A DNA stretch of 64,000 nt from Prado023 sp963714995 (GTDB lineage: Bacteria > Actinomycetota > Actinomycetes > S36-B12 > CAIYMF01): NCBI GenBank assembly GCA_963714995.1, contig CAVQQP010000005.1:62001-126000 (forward strand), read 5' to 3'. Position numbers and translations under genes: made by a program. Below, piece by piece: positions 1 to 11,500 of the stretch. Positions within the stretch are counted from its first letter, which is position 1; each line of letters begins with the position of its first letter. Below the pieces are notes generated by a model. The model worked only from the letters and a program-made list of their open reading frames with translations, was not told the DNA's origin and did no database searches.

Positions 1-791
1 ACGCCGCCGCGATCGACCTCGCCGGCGGAGTCCGGGTCGGAGTCCCACCTGTCCCAGGGACATTCCGGCCCGACCCGACGGCCCTGCGGGCGCGGATCAC
101 CCCCCGGAGCCGGATGCTGATCGTGAACTCGCCGCACAACCCCACCGGGGCGGTCCTCACCGCGGCAGAGCTCGGTGCCCTCGCTGCGGAGGCGATCGCC
201 GCCGACCTCGTGGTGCTGGCTGACGAGGCCTACGAGCACCTCTGGTTCGACGAGCACCGGCACATCCCGATCGCGACCCTGCCGGGCATGGCACAGCGGA
301 CCGTGACCGTGGGCTCGGCGGGGAAGAGCCTGTCGTTCACGGGGTGGAAGGTCGGGTGGGCCACCGGCCCTGCGGACCTGATCGGTGCGGTGCGGGTCAT
401 CCGCCAGCACCTGAGCTACGTGTCCGGAGGGCCGTTCCAGTGGGCTGTGGCCGAGGGGTTGACCGAGCTCCCCCGCTCGCACTGGGACGCCGCCCGCACC
501 ACACTGGCCCAGCAGCGCGACCTCCTGACGTCGGGCCTGGCGGGCATCGGCCTCGAGGTCCTGCCCAGCCAGGGGACCTACTTCCTGCTCACGGACGTCA
601 CCGGGGTGGGGTACGACAGCGGGGAGTCGTTCTGCTCCGAGCTGCCTCAGCGGGCCGGGGTCGTGGCGATCCCGGTCGCCCCCTTCTGCGACCACCCGGC
701 CGTGGGTCAGTCCTGGGTCAGGTGGGCGTTCTGCAAGCGTCCGGAGGTCCTGTCCGACGCGGTGGGCCGACTGCGCACGGCATTCGGCTGA
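1..791 (+). CDS. PLP-dependent aminotransferase, 5' truncated by window edge
   Basis: This is the C-terminal two thirds of a class I/II (fold type I) aminotransferase. The frame is open from base 3 with no start, so the N-terminus lies outside the window. Visible family motifs are NSPHNPTG, whose Asn contacts the pyridine ring of PLP, and SAGKSLSFTGWKVGW, whose Lys (codon 324-326) is the likely Schiff-base lysine. A C-terminal Arg lies in SWVRWAFCKR. The stretches around LSYVSGGPFQWAV and GTYFLLTD resemble, from memory, actinobacterial N-succinyldiaminopimelate aminotransferase (DapC) and kynurenine/glutamine aminotransferases, so a role in lysine/DAP synthesis is possible but not shown. The 3' end overlaps the convergent trpG by 85 bases. 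Family membership is secure; the substrate is an inference. Confidence 0.85.
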   Translation, partial: AAAIDLAGGVRVGVPPVPGTFRPDPTALRARITPRSRMLIVNSPHNPTGAVLTAAELGALAAEAIAADLVVLADEAYEHLWFDEHRHIPIATLPGMAQRTVTVGSAGKSLSFTGWKVGWATGPADLIGAVRVIRQHLSYVSGGPFQWAVAEGLTELPRSHWDAARTTLAQQRDLLTSGLAGIGLEVLPSQGTYFLLTDVTGVGYDSGESFCSELPQRAGVVAIPVAPFCDHPAVGQSWVRWAFCKRPEVLSDAVGRLRTAFG

Positions 792-1471
792 GATCGGAGC
801 ACGCCAGTCCGACGGGGCGTGGCCCTGGGGCGACTCAGGTCGCCGCTGCCAGAGCCCACGACCGGGGCAAGTCCGTCAGCGCGCTGGACCGCCTCGGGAT
901 CACCGCAGCGCACCAGCCAGTTGGCCAGCATCAGGTGACCCCCCTCGGTGAGGACGGACTCGGGGTGGAACTGGACGCCCTCGATGTCGAACTGGCGGTG
1001 CCGCAGGGCCATCACGACCCCCGAGTCGGTCCAGCCCGTGACCTCCAGCTCCGCCGGGACGGAGCCACGCTCGACAGCCAGGGAGTGGTACCGCGTCGCC
1101 CGGAACGGGTCGGGGAGCCCCGCCAGGACCCCCTGCCCGGTGTGGTGCACCATCGAGGTCTTGCCGTGCAGCAGCTCCGGGGCACGTGCGACGACGCCGC
1201 CGAACACGGCGCCGATCGCCTGATGTCCCAGGCAGACGCCGAACAGCGGGACCCGCCCGGCGCACGCACTGACCATGTCCATGCACACCCCGGCGTCGTG
1301 CGGGTCGCCAGGTCCCGGGGACAGCAGGACGCCGTCGTAGCCGCTGGCGTCCCCCGTGACCACCTCGTCATTGCGCCGGACATCAACCTCCGCGCCGAGC
1401 TGCGCGAGGTACTGGGCGAGGTTGAAGACGAACGAGTCGTAGTTGTCGACGATCAGGATGCGTGCAGTCAC
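707..1471 (-). CDS. trpG: Glutamine amidotransferase subunit of anthranilate/aminodeoxychorismate synthase
   Basis: This is a class I glutamine amidotransferase that supplies ammonia to chorismate-using synthases (tryptophan or folate pathway). The N-terminus ILIVDNYDSFVFNLAQYL is typical of TrpG/PabA. The catalytic triad is visible: Cys80 in FGVCLGHQAIG, and His169 and Glu171 in GVQFHPES. The oxyanion-loop motif LLSPGPGDP is also present. I start it at GTG 1471, directly before the conserved ILIVDNYDSF; the open frame runs about 50 codons further upstream but has no family similarity there. At 254 residues it is about 50-60 longer than usual. The extra Arg/Ser-rich tail lies opposite the convergent aminotransferase and may be read-through after loss of the ancestral stop. 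In Mycobacterium trpG also sits at this place next to DUF881 and crgA, but there it adjoins pknB, which here is about 50 kb away. Confidence 0.88.
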   Translation of the reverse strand: MTARILIVDNYDSFVFNLAQYLAQLGAEVDVRRNDEVVTGDASGYDGVLLSPGPGDPHDAGVCMDMVSACAGRVPLFGVCLGHQAIGAVFGGVVARAPELLHGKTSMVHHTGQGVLAGLPDPFRATRYHSLAVERGSVPAELEVTGWTDSGVVMALRHRQFDIEGVQFHPESVLTEGGHLMLANWLVRCGDPEAVQRADGLAPVVGSGSGDLSRPRATPRRTGVLRSQPNAVRSRPTASDRTSGRLQNAHLTQD

Positions 1472-1500
1472 GGATCCATTCTCGCGGGTACCGTAGGCAT

Positions 1501-2349
1501 GTGCACTCCCCCCTCGGCGCGCCCGACCCCGGCTCCGGGGATCCAGCACGCGTGGCCGACTCCGGCACGGAGGTGCTCGACCCTGCGCTGGGCTCTGCAC
1601 CCCCGGTGATCGCCCCCGCACGTCGCCGGCGGCGGGTCCGCTGGCCCGACCTCGTGGCCGGGGGCGTCTTCGCCATCGCGGGGGCCCTGTTCATCGCGAG
1701 CGCCACCGCGTCCGAGGACGGGATCCTTCGCCTCGATCGCACCGGAGGGCTGCGTGACGCGATCACGGCGCGGGCCGAGCAGAACATGGCCCTGCAGGAC
1801 GACGTCGACCGGCTGACGGGCGAGGTGGCCGCCCTGCAGTCCCTGGGAGATCCTGGAACCGCCCTCGAGAGCACCAACGAGCAGATCGCCGAGCTCCTGC
1901 CTGTGGTGGGACTGACCGAGGTCGTGGGGCCGGGTGTCACTGTGACCCTCGACGACGCGGACGCGCCGAACCCCCTGCCCGATGGGCTGACCGGGGACGA
2001 CTACATCGTCCACCAGCAGGACGTCCAGGGAGTCGTGAACGCCCTGTGGCGCTCAGGTGCCTCCGGGGTCACCGTCATGGGACAGCGACTGATCAACACG
2101 AGCGCCGTGAGGTGCGTCGGCAACACCGTGATCCTCCAGGGGCGGGTGTACTCGCCACCGTTCATCATCGAGGGGGTCGGCGACCTGGACCGCATGGTGG
2201 CCGCCCTCGAGGAGGACGAGTCGGTGCGGTTCTTCCGCGAGTGGGCCCAGGTCGTCGGCATGCGCTATGAGCAGACACTCTCGCGTGAGCTGGTCCTCCC
2301 CGCCTACACCGGCCCCCTGGTGACCGATGACGCGCAGGTGGTCCCGTGA
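1501..2349 (+). CDS. DUF881 family membrane protein
   Basis: This is a membrane-anchored DUF881 protein (homologue of M. tuberculosis Rv0012), about 282 residues. A short cytoplasmic Pro/Ala-rich region is followed by an RRRRR cluster (41-45) and one transmembrane helix (about 51-70). Then comes a heptad-rich segment (about 80-130, AEQNMALQDDVDRLTGEVAA) and the conserved DUF881 domain (VVGPGVTVTLDDA, QDVQGVVNALWRSGA, INTSAVRCVGNTVI). The function is not known; neighbours suggest a division or envelope role. I prefer GTG 1501 because TACCGT (1489-1494) ends 6 nt upstream, as expected for a leaderless transcript, and because an ATG at 1462 would overlap the divergent trpG start. It overlaps the sortase start by 4 bases, so the two are translationally coupled. 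Confidence 0.8.
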   Translation: MHSPLGAPDPGSGDPARVADSGTEVLDPALGSAPPVIAPARRRRRVRWPDLVAGGVFAIAGALFIASATASEDGILRLDRTGGLRDAITARAEQNMALQDDVDRLTGEVAALQSLGDPGTALESTNEQIAELLPVVGLTEVVGPGVTVTLDDADAPNPLPDGLTGDDYIVHQQDVQGVVNALWRSGASGVTVMGQRLINTSAVRCVGNTVILQGRVYSPPFIIEGVGDLDRMVAALEEDESVRFFREWAQVVGMRYEQTLSRELVLPAYTGPLVTDDAQVVP

Positions 2350-3095
2350 CGGCGCCCGAGATCGACCAGGCCCCACCGCGGGCCACCTCACGCGTCTGGA
2401 CCGCGGTGGGGGTGCTCGGCGAGCTGCTCATCACCGTCGGCGTGCTGCTGCTGCTGCTGGTCGTCTACCAGTTGCTGTGGACCAACGTCACCGCCCAGCG
2501 GCAGGCTGACCAGGTCGCCTCCGAACTGCAGGACTCGTGGACGCAGCAGTCGGAGACCACCGACGGGTCCGATGAGGACGGCGAGGACGGCGAGGACGCG
2601 CCCGAGGCCCGCCCGGAGATCGGCAGTGCCTTCGCGCTGATGTACATCCCCCGCCTGAGTGACAAGGTCTGGGGGATGCCGGTGCTCGAGAGCGTCGCCC
2701 TGTCCGACCTGGCGCGCGGGATCGGGCACTACCCGAAGTCGCAGCTGCCCGGTGAGGTGGGGAACTTCGCGGTCGCGGCCCATCGGGCCACCAATGGGGA
2801 ACCCTTCCGCGACATCGACCGGCTGCAGGTCGGTGACGAGGTGTACGTCGAGACCCAGGACGCCTGGTACGAGTACACCCTCCGGCGCGACCAGATCGTC
2901 GCGCCCACCGCCACGTGGGTCATCGACTCCGTTCCCTTCGATCCGGGGGCCACCCCCACGGACCGACTGATCACGCTGACCACGTGCAACCCCCGGTGGG
3001 GGAGCACGAGCCGGTGGATCTGGTGGGGGGACCTCACCGACCGCTACGACAAGTCCGCCGGGGAGATCCCGCCGGAGATCGAGGCGGGCCGGTAG
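2346..3095 (+). CDS. Class E sortase
   Basis: This is a membrane-bound cysteine transpeptidase of the sortase family, expected to attach secreted proteins carrying an LPXTG/LAXTG-type signal to the cell wall. An N-terminal transmembrane helix (about 24-45) precedes an acidic linker (Asp/Glu-rich, 74-86) and the sortase beta-barrel (about 93-235). The catalytic triad is visible: His146 in AVAAHRATNG, Cys214 in LITLTTCNPRWG and Arg223 in STSRWIWWG. The start is GTG 2346 within GTGA, overlapping the stop of the DUF881 gene. No obvious sortase substrate is encoded in this window. The Trp-rich stretch SRWIWWGDL after the catalytic Arg looks, from memory, like actinobacterial class E enzymes. Confidence 0.92.
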   Translation: MTAPEIDQAPPRATSRVWTAVGVLGELLITVGVLLLLLVVYQLLWTNVTAQRQADQVASELQDSWTQQSETTDGSDEDGEDGEDAPEARPEIGSAFALMYIPRLSDKVWGMPVLESVALSDLARGIGHYPKSQLPGEVGNFAVAAHRATNGEPFRDIDRLQVGDEVYVETQDAWYEYTLRRDQIVAPTATWVIDSVPFDPGATPTDRLITLTTCNPRWGSTSRWIWWGDLTDRYDKSAGEIPPEIEAGR

Positions 3096-3302
3096 ATGTA
3101 CGGCTGGATCTGGAACCACCTTCCCGGGCCCACGGCCGTGCGGATCCTGATCTGCACCCTGGCCTTCGTGGCTGTCGTGGCGGTGCTCTTCACGTGGGTC
3201 TTCCCCTGGATCGAGCCTCGACTGCCCTTCACCGACGTGACGGTGGACGGGATGTCGTCCACAGAGTTATCCACAACTGGGGACAGAACTACACGGATGT
3301 AA
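3096..3302 (+). CDS. Small single-pass membrane protein downstream of sortase
   Basis: This small protein of 68 residues begins immediately after the sortase stop codon, with no gap. It has the N-terminal motif MYGWIWNHLPGP, one transmembrane helix (about 16-37) and a conserved-looking end of the helix, FTWVFPWIEPRLPF, then a short polar tail. From memory, similar short proteins follow class E sortase genes in other actinobacteria. The function is unknown; operon position suggests an accessory to the sortase or division machinery. The last 15 codons overlap two DnaA-box-like sequences (3255-3263 and 3267-3275), so the protein tail and a regulatory site may share this DNA. Confidence 0.75.
   Translation: MYGWIWNHLPGPTAVRILICTLAFVAVVAVLFTWVFPWIEPRLPFTDVTVDGMSSTELSTTGDRTTRM
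3255..3275 (+). promoter_or_regulatory. Pair of DnaA-box-like sites between sortase operon and crgA
   Basis: The sequence holds TCGTCCACA (3255-3263) and a perfect TTATCCACA (3267-3275), the latter identical to the strong DnaA box. They lie about 11 kb from oriC, inside the 3' end of the small membrane protein gene and upstream of nothing on this strand. They could titrate DnaA or affect local expression. Nine-base sites can occur by chance, but a perfect one beside a near-perfect one in high-G+C DNA is unlikely. Confidence 0.5.
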
Positions 3303-3451
3303 TTTGCTCGCGCCTCGTGTCCGAGCCCTTACTGTGCGCTCATCTGGACTGGCCCGGCGTCACTCGGATGGCCCAGCGTGGCCGGCGACGCACCGTGACC
3401 CACGCCACCGGAACGCGTCCGAAACCGGCGGTTTGGAGCGGTTTGCCCCGC

Positions 3452-3703
3452 TCAACGCCACTTCGTGGAGAGTCCGAACCCGATCATGATGAGGCCGAAC
3501 CCAATCGCCATGTTCCAGTTGCCGAGGGTGGACAGCACCGGCATCCCGGGAGCGATGTAGTAGAGGACTATCCACAGCAGCCCGATGATGAAGCAGGCAA
3601 GCATGACGGGCACCAGCCAGCGAGGGGAGGCGGTGGGGACGTCCTTCTTGGGAACCGGCGGCGGACCGGTCGTCGGCTTTCCTCGGCCCTTGGACTCCGG
3701 CAT
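3452..3703 (-). CDS. crgA: Cell division protein CrgA
   Basis: CrgA is a small actinobacterial division protein that sits at the septum and helps recruit FtsZ/FtsQ/FtsI-class partners. This copy has 83 residues. A basic Lys/Pro-rich cytoplasmic N-terminus (PESKGRGKP, VPKKDV) is followed by two transmembrane helices (about 29-50 and 60-78) joined by the conserved loop YYIAPGMPVLSTLGNWN, and the protein ends GFGLSTKWR. The start is ATG 3703, chosen over an ATG 7 codons upstream because AGGGAGGAA lies just before it. Size, topology and position between DUF881/sortase and rhomboid/ppiA all match CrgA. Confidence 0.92.
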   Translation of the reverse strand: MPESKGRGKPTTGPPPVPKKDVPTASPRWLVPVMLACFIIGLLWIVLYYIAPGMPVLSTLGNWNMAIGFGLIMIGFGLSTKWR

Positions 3704-3782
3704 GAGTTCCTCCCTGACCACCACGGCACGCTCACCACATCATCGGACGAGCGACGACAGGGCCGCATCGTACCCCGAGGCC

Positions 3783-4658
3783 TCAGCTGAGCAGCGCAGG
3801 GACCATGTCCTCGATCTGCGCGCTGCGCATCACGGTCAGGATGATCAGAACGACGAGCACGGCGCCAGCGGAGACCGCCTGCCGCCCGAGTTGGGCACGT
3901 CCCTGCCGACCCCGACCGGTCGTGAGCAGCAGGGCGACCAGCGCTCCGGTCACCGCTCCACCGAGGTGAGCCCGCCAGTCGACTCCGCGCAGGAAGAACC
4001 CCAGCACCACGTTGATGGCCAGCAGGACGATGATCTGCGTGACGTCGCGGTCCAGGCGCCTGCCCACCACGATCCACGCGGTCATCAGGCCGAAGATGGC
4101 GCCGCTGGCACCCACGGACAGGGTGTTGATCGGCGAGAACCAGTACGAGGCGACAGAGCCACCGATCCCCGAGAGCAGGTACAGGGTCAGGAACCGACCG
4201 TGGCCCAGGACCCGCTCCAGTGGCGGGCCGAGGAGGAACAGCACGTACATGTTGAATCCGATGTGCAGCCAGTTGGCGTGCAGGAACATCGAGGAGACCA
4301 ACCGGAACCACTGGTCGTCGAGGGCGATCGCCAGCGGCTGCATCCCCCAGCGGGTGAGGCCCCCGGCCGCATCGAGCAGCGTGATGGTGACGAACAGGAA
4401 GGCGCAGACACCTATCAGGGAGGTGGTGACCGCGCCGTCGCGACCGATCCTGCCACCGAAGGCCGTGCGCGGAGCGGCGATCGACGCAGCCCCCTCGCGC
4501 ACGCACTCCGGGCACTGGTAGCCCACGGCGGCAGCCGTCATGCACTCAGGGCAGATCGGACGCTCGCACCGCGTGCACCGGATCCAGGTCTCTCGATCCG
4601 GGTGCAGGTAGCAGACCGGGGCGGGTGGGGCGGCCTCCGCCGGCAGGCCGTAGCTCAC
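3783..4658 (-). CDS. Rhomboid family intramembrane serine protease with N-terminal B-box-like zinc finger
   Basis: This is an intramembrane serine protease of 291 residues. Residues 16-52 form a Cys/His zinc-binding module (CYLHPDRETWIRCTRCERPI, CPEC, CPEC) of the B-box type common in actinobacterial rhomboids. The protease core has six predicted helices. It carries HANWLHIGFNMY (127-138), the catalytic Ser185 in SVGASGAIFGL and the catalytic His231 in VDWRAHLGG. The start ATG overlaps the ppiA stop by 4 bases (ATGA), so it is co-transcribed with and coupled to ppiA. The substrate is unknown. In M. tuberculosis the protein at this position (Rv0010c) is different, so the pairing with ppiA follows other actinobacteria. 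Confidence 0.93.
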   Translation of the reverse strand: MSYGLPAEAAPPAPVCYLHPDRETWIRCTRCERPICPECMTAAAVGYQCPECVREGAASIAAPRTAFGGRIGRDGAVTTSLIGVCAFLFVTITLLDAAGGLTRWGMQPLAIALDDQWFRLVSSMFLHANWLHIGFNMYVLFLLGPPLERVLGHGRFLTLYLLSGIGGSVASYWFSPINTLSVGASGAIFGLMTAWIVVGRRLDRDVTQIIVLLAINVVLGFFLRGVDWRAHLGGAVTGALVALLLTTGRGRQGRAQLGRQAVSAGAVLVVLIILTVMRSAQIEDMVPALLS

Positions 4659-5167
4659 TGCTCGATGGTCACCGAGGTGATGACGACGTCGGTCACCGGG
4701 CGGTCACCAGGACCGACCGGGGTCGTGGCGATCGCATCCACGACGTCCCGGCTCGGCTGGTCAGCCACCTCCCCGAAGATGGTGTGCTTGCGGTTCAGGT
4801 GCGGGGTCTTGCCGACGGTGATGAAGAACTGGCTGCCGTTCGTGCCGGGCCCGGCATTGGCCATGGCCAGCAGGTAGGACCGGTCGAAGACCAGCTCCGG
4901 ATGGAACTCGTCCGCGAATCGGTAGCCGGGTCCACCGCGGCCCGTCCCGGTCGGATCCCCACCCTGGATCATGAACCCACGGATCACGCGGTGGAAGATC
5001 ACGTCGGTGTACAGCGCACCCTCACCGGGTCGGCCGGTCCGGGGATCGGTCCATGCCAGGGAGCCATCGGCGAGCCCGACGAAGTTCTTCACCGTCTTCG
5101 GGGCGTGGTTGTCGAAGAGGGTCATCCGGATGTCGCCGAGGGACGTGTGCAGGACGGCTGTGGTCAT
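4655..5167 (-). CDS. ppiA: Peptidyl-prolyl cis-trans isomerase, cyclophilin type
   Basis: This cytoplasmic cyclophilin catalyses cis/trans isomerisation of X-Pro bonds during folding. At 170 residues it is a single cyclophilin domain without a signal peptide. The active-site signatures are FHRVIRGFMIQGGDPTGTG (catalytic Arg and Gln) and GTNGSQFFITVGKTPHLN, with HTIFGEV. The start is ATG 5167 (MTTAVLHTSLGDI), preceded by GGCAGGA. The open frame extends 66 codons further but is Arg/Pro-rich there and unlike cyclophilins. The gene leads a two-gene operon with the rhomboid protease. Confidence 0.94.
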   Translation of the reverse strand: MTTAVLHTSLGDIRMTLFDNHAPKTVKNFVGLADGSLAWTDPRTGRPGEGALYTDVIFHRVIRGFMIQGGDPTGTGRGGPGYRFADEFHPELVFDRSYLLAMANAGPGTNGSQFFITVGKTPHLNRKHTIFGEVADQPSRDVVDAIATTPVGPGDRPVTDVVITSVTIEQ

Positions 5168-5360
5168 GGCCGGAATCCTGCCACAGGTCGCGGGGTCGGG
5201 CAGGGTCGGGTGCTGGGGGGTGGGGGTGGTCGGTCCCGTGGGGGCGCCGGACCCGGGGCGGTGCCGTGGTGCGGGTTGAGCGGTGACGTCGCCTGGAGAC
5301 GAGGGGAGCCGTCGGCTCGCCTCTGGCGAGCCTCCTCCCAAGTCCCCGCTGCGTTCCTGG

Positions 5361-5410
5361 CACACATGACCGTGGCCCCGGGGAACAGCCCGGGGCCACG
5401 GTCATGTGTG
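5361..5410 (-). terminator. Perfect 22-bp inverted repeat at the 3' end of tRNA-Ala
   Basis: The arms 5361-5382 and 5389-5410 are exact reverse complements over 22 bases with a 6-base loop (gaacag). The stem starts at the last two bases of tRNA-Ala. It is expected to form a very stable hairpin that terminates the tRNA transcript and may guide 3' processing. No T-run follows on the minus strand, which is common for actinobacterial terminators. Confidence 0.75.
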
Positions 5411-5481
5411 GAGACGAGGGGACTTGAACCCCTAACCCCCGCCTTGCAAAGGCGGTGCTCTGCCAGTTGAGCTACGTCCCC
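5409..5481 (-). tRNA. tRNA-Ala (anticodon TGC)
   Basis: The minus strand reads GGGGACGTAGCTCA at the 5' end, with a D-loop, the anticodon loop TTTGCAA giving TGC, GGTTCAAGTCC in the T-arm and the acceptor 3' strand CGTCTCC followed by discriminator A. It has 73 nt and no encoded CCA. The acceptor stem pairs over 7 bp with one G-U. The gene lies between ppiA and the DLW-39 gene, as in mycobacteria, where tRNA-Ile and tRNA-Ala sit here. Confidence 0.96.
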
Positions 5482-5488
5482 GCGCCGG

Positions 5489-5617
5489 TCAGCGGAGGTC
5501 GGGTGCGGAGGTGGCCTCGTTCCAGAGGTCGCGCTCCTCCTGCGCCTGGGTGACGCGGCTGTAGGCGACGTACCCAGCAGCAGCGATGGCTGCGAGCAGC
5601 AGGATCTTCTTCAGCAT
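5489..5617 (-). CDS. DLW-39 family small protein
   Basis: This is a 42-residue protein between the two tRNA genes. It starts MLKKILLLAAIAAAGYVAYS, a short membrane-anchoring hydrophobic helix, and continues with a charged segment RVTQAQEERDLWNEAT that holds the Asp-Leu-Trp motif which names the family. A good ribosome-binding site (GGGAGGT) precedes ATG 5617. DLW-39 proteins are about 39-42 residues and occur next to the tRNA-Ile/Ala pair near gyrA in many actinobacteria. No function is known. Automated callers often miss the gene because of its size. Confidence 0.88.
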   Translation of the reverse strand: MLKKILLLAAIAAAGYVAYSRVTQAQEERDLWNEATSAPDLR

Positions 5618-5639
5618 GGGTGACCTCCCGGGGGATTCG

Positions 5640-5657
5640 CAGCGAGCCAGCTCGCTG
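5640..5657 (-). terminator. Short hairpin downstream of tRNA-Ile
   Basis: The sequence cagcgag-ccag-ctcgctg forms a 7-bp stem with a 4-base loop; a bulged extension on the outer side is possible. It lies 5 bases downstream of tRNA-Ile on the minus strand. It is a plausible but weak terminator or processing signal. Confidence 0.4.
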
Positions 5658-5662
5658 GCGAG

Positions 5663-5736
5663 TGGGCCTAAGAGGACTTGAACCTCTGACCTCTTCCTTA
5701 TCAGGGAAGCGCTCTAACCGTCTGAGCTATAGGCCC
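5663..5736 (-). tRNA. tRNA-Ile (anticodon GAT)
   Basis: The minus strand begins GGGCCTATAGCTCAGA. It has the anticodon loop CTGATAA giving GAT, the T-arm AGGTTCAAGTCCT and the acceptor 3' strand TAGGCCC with discriminator A. It has 74 nt, no encoded CCA and a fully paired 7-bp acceptor stem. It lies between DUF3566 and the DLW-39 gene. Confidence 0.96.
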
Positions 5737-5801
5737 TCCAGTGCGTCGGGCGCACCGTCGGAAAGGGTACCCCAGCAGTGCAGCGGGACCCAAACGACTG
5801 C

Positions 5802-6569
5802 TCAGTCCTCCTCGGACAGGGTCACCTCGAGGCCACCGCCGATGCCCACCGACAAGTTGTACATGAACGCCAGCAGGGTGCACAGGGCCGTCACGAGCAC
5901 CGTCTCGATGCCCGCGACCACCAGCGCAGCGCCCATGATCCTGCCGAAGTCGAGGAAGCCGGTCACGCTGGCTCCGCTCTCGCCACCCACGTCGGTCGCG
6001 GTCCGGGTGATCGCATCGATGATCCCTGCGGAGTCCAGGGCGAACCAGAGCGCAGCGGAGGCCGCGAGGATGATCACGGCCAGCGCCAGGGACAGCAGGA
6101 ACGCCTGCTTCATCACCGACCACGGGTCGACGTGGGTCAGGTAGACGCGGGCCGCGCGGGGGCCGGACGAAGGCCGGACGGCGCTGCGGGCGACCCTGGC
6201 GACACTGGTCTGCTGCGGTCGGGCCTGCGCCGGAGCAGTGGCCGGGGCCGGAGCTGGGGCCGGGGTGGGGGTGGGAGCTGGCATGGCCGTGGGAGCCTGG
6301 GCCTGCGCTGTCGCGGCGGCCACCCCAGAGGCAACGGCTGCGGTCGCCGACGGGGGTGCCTGCGTGGCTGAGGGGGGGATCGGCGGCGCTGGAGCGGGCG
6401 CGAAGGCTGACGGGGGCGGGCTGGCGGGCCCTGCAGAGGCCGAGGTCACGGGCGGGATCAACACGCTGGGGCGCCGCCGGGCCGGCTCGGGACCCGTCAT
6501 CCGAGCCGCCGGGCCGGGGCGACCGACAGCACGATCGGCCCCTGGCTGACCCTGCACCTGCTCACCCAT
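5802..6569 (-). CDS. DUF3566 domain transmembrane protein
   Basis: This is a homologue of M. tuberculosis Rv0007, encoded directly downstream of gyrA in the same direction. The first about 140 of 255 residues are a low-complexity Ala/Pro-rich cytoplasmic tail. The C-terminal DUF3566 domain (about 143-255) begins ARVYLTHVDPWSVMKQAFLL and has two transmembrane helices (about 155-178 and 210-240) around a short extracytoplasmic loop. The function is unknown. Association with gyrA and the division-related neighbours is conserved across actinobacteria. The start is the ATG at 6569; because the N-terminal region is disordered, a later start cannot be excluded. Confidence 0.85.
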   Translation of the reverse strand: MGEQVQGQPGADRAVGRPGPAARMTGPEPARRRPSVLIPPVTSASAGPASPPPSAFAPAPAPPIPPSATQAPPSATAAVASGVAAATAQAQAPTAMPAPTPTPAPAPAPATAPAQARPQQTSVARVARSAVRPSSGPRAARVYLTHVDPWSVMKQAFLLSLALAVIILAASAALWFALDSAGIIDAITRTATDVGGESGASVTGFLDFGRIMGAALVVAGIETVLVTALCTLLAFMYNLSVGIGGGLEVTLSEED

Positions 6570-6674
6570 CCCATGCTCCCGTCACCGACTGGGTCCGCCC
6601 TGATGGTATACCGGCGCTGCACAGTCGGCCCGGCGTCCGGTCACCGACCCGCACCGCGCCCCGGTGCGAACGAC

Positions 6675-11254
<4,580 letters not shown>

Positions 11255-11351
11255 CTGGCAACTCCTGACTCTGGTGGGACTGGCGAACGCCGGCCGGGAG
11301 CCCTGGGCACCTTGGGGGCGCACAACTCCACACCGGCCGCGTGATGCCGCG

Positions 11352-11357
11352 ATTCTA
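11352..11357 (-). promoter_or_regulatory. Probable -10 element of the gyrBA promoter
   Basis: On the minus strand TAGAAT lies about 95 bases upstream of the gyrB start in the 246-base gap between gyrB and dciA. No convincing -35 accompanies it. An AAATCCACA DnaA-box-like sequence (11384-11392) lies just upstream but matches only 7 of 9 bases, so I do not count it as a box. Confidence 0.4.
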
Positions 11358-11500
11358 CCCTGTTCAGCGCCGTCGACGGCCGGAAATCCACATAGGACGC
11401 GCACAGGGCGTCGCACCTGCTGGGGACGATCCCCCCCACATGCCTGCCACCATGACGCTCGTGGCGGCGATTCTGCGCCCGGGTACCGCGGGGGCCCCGA

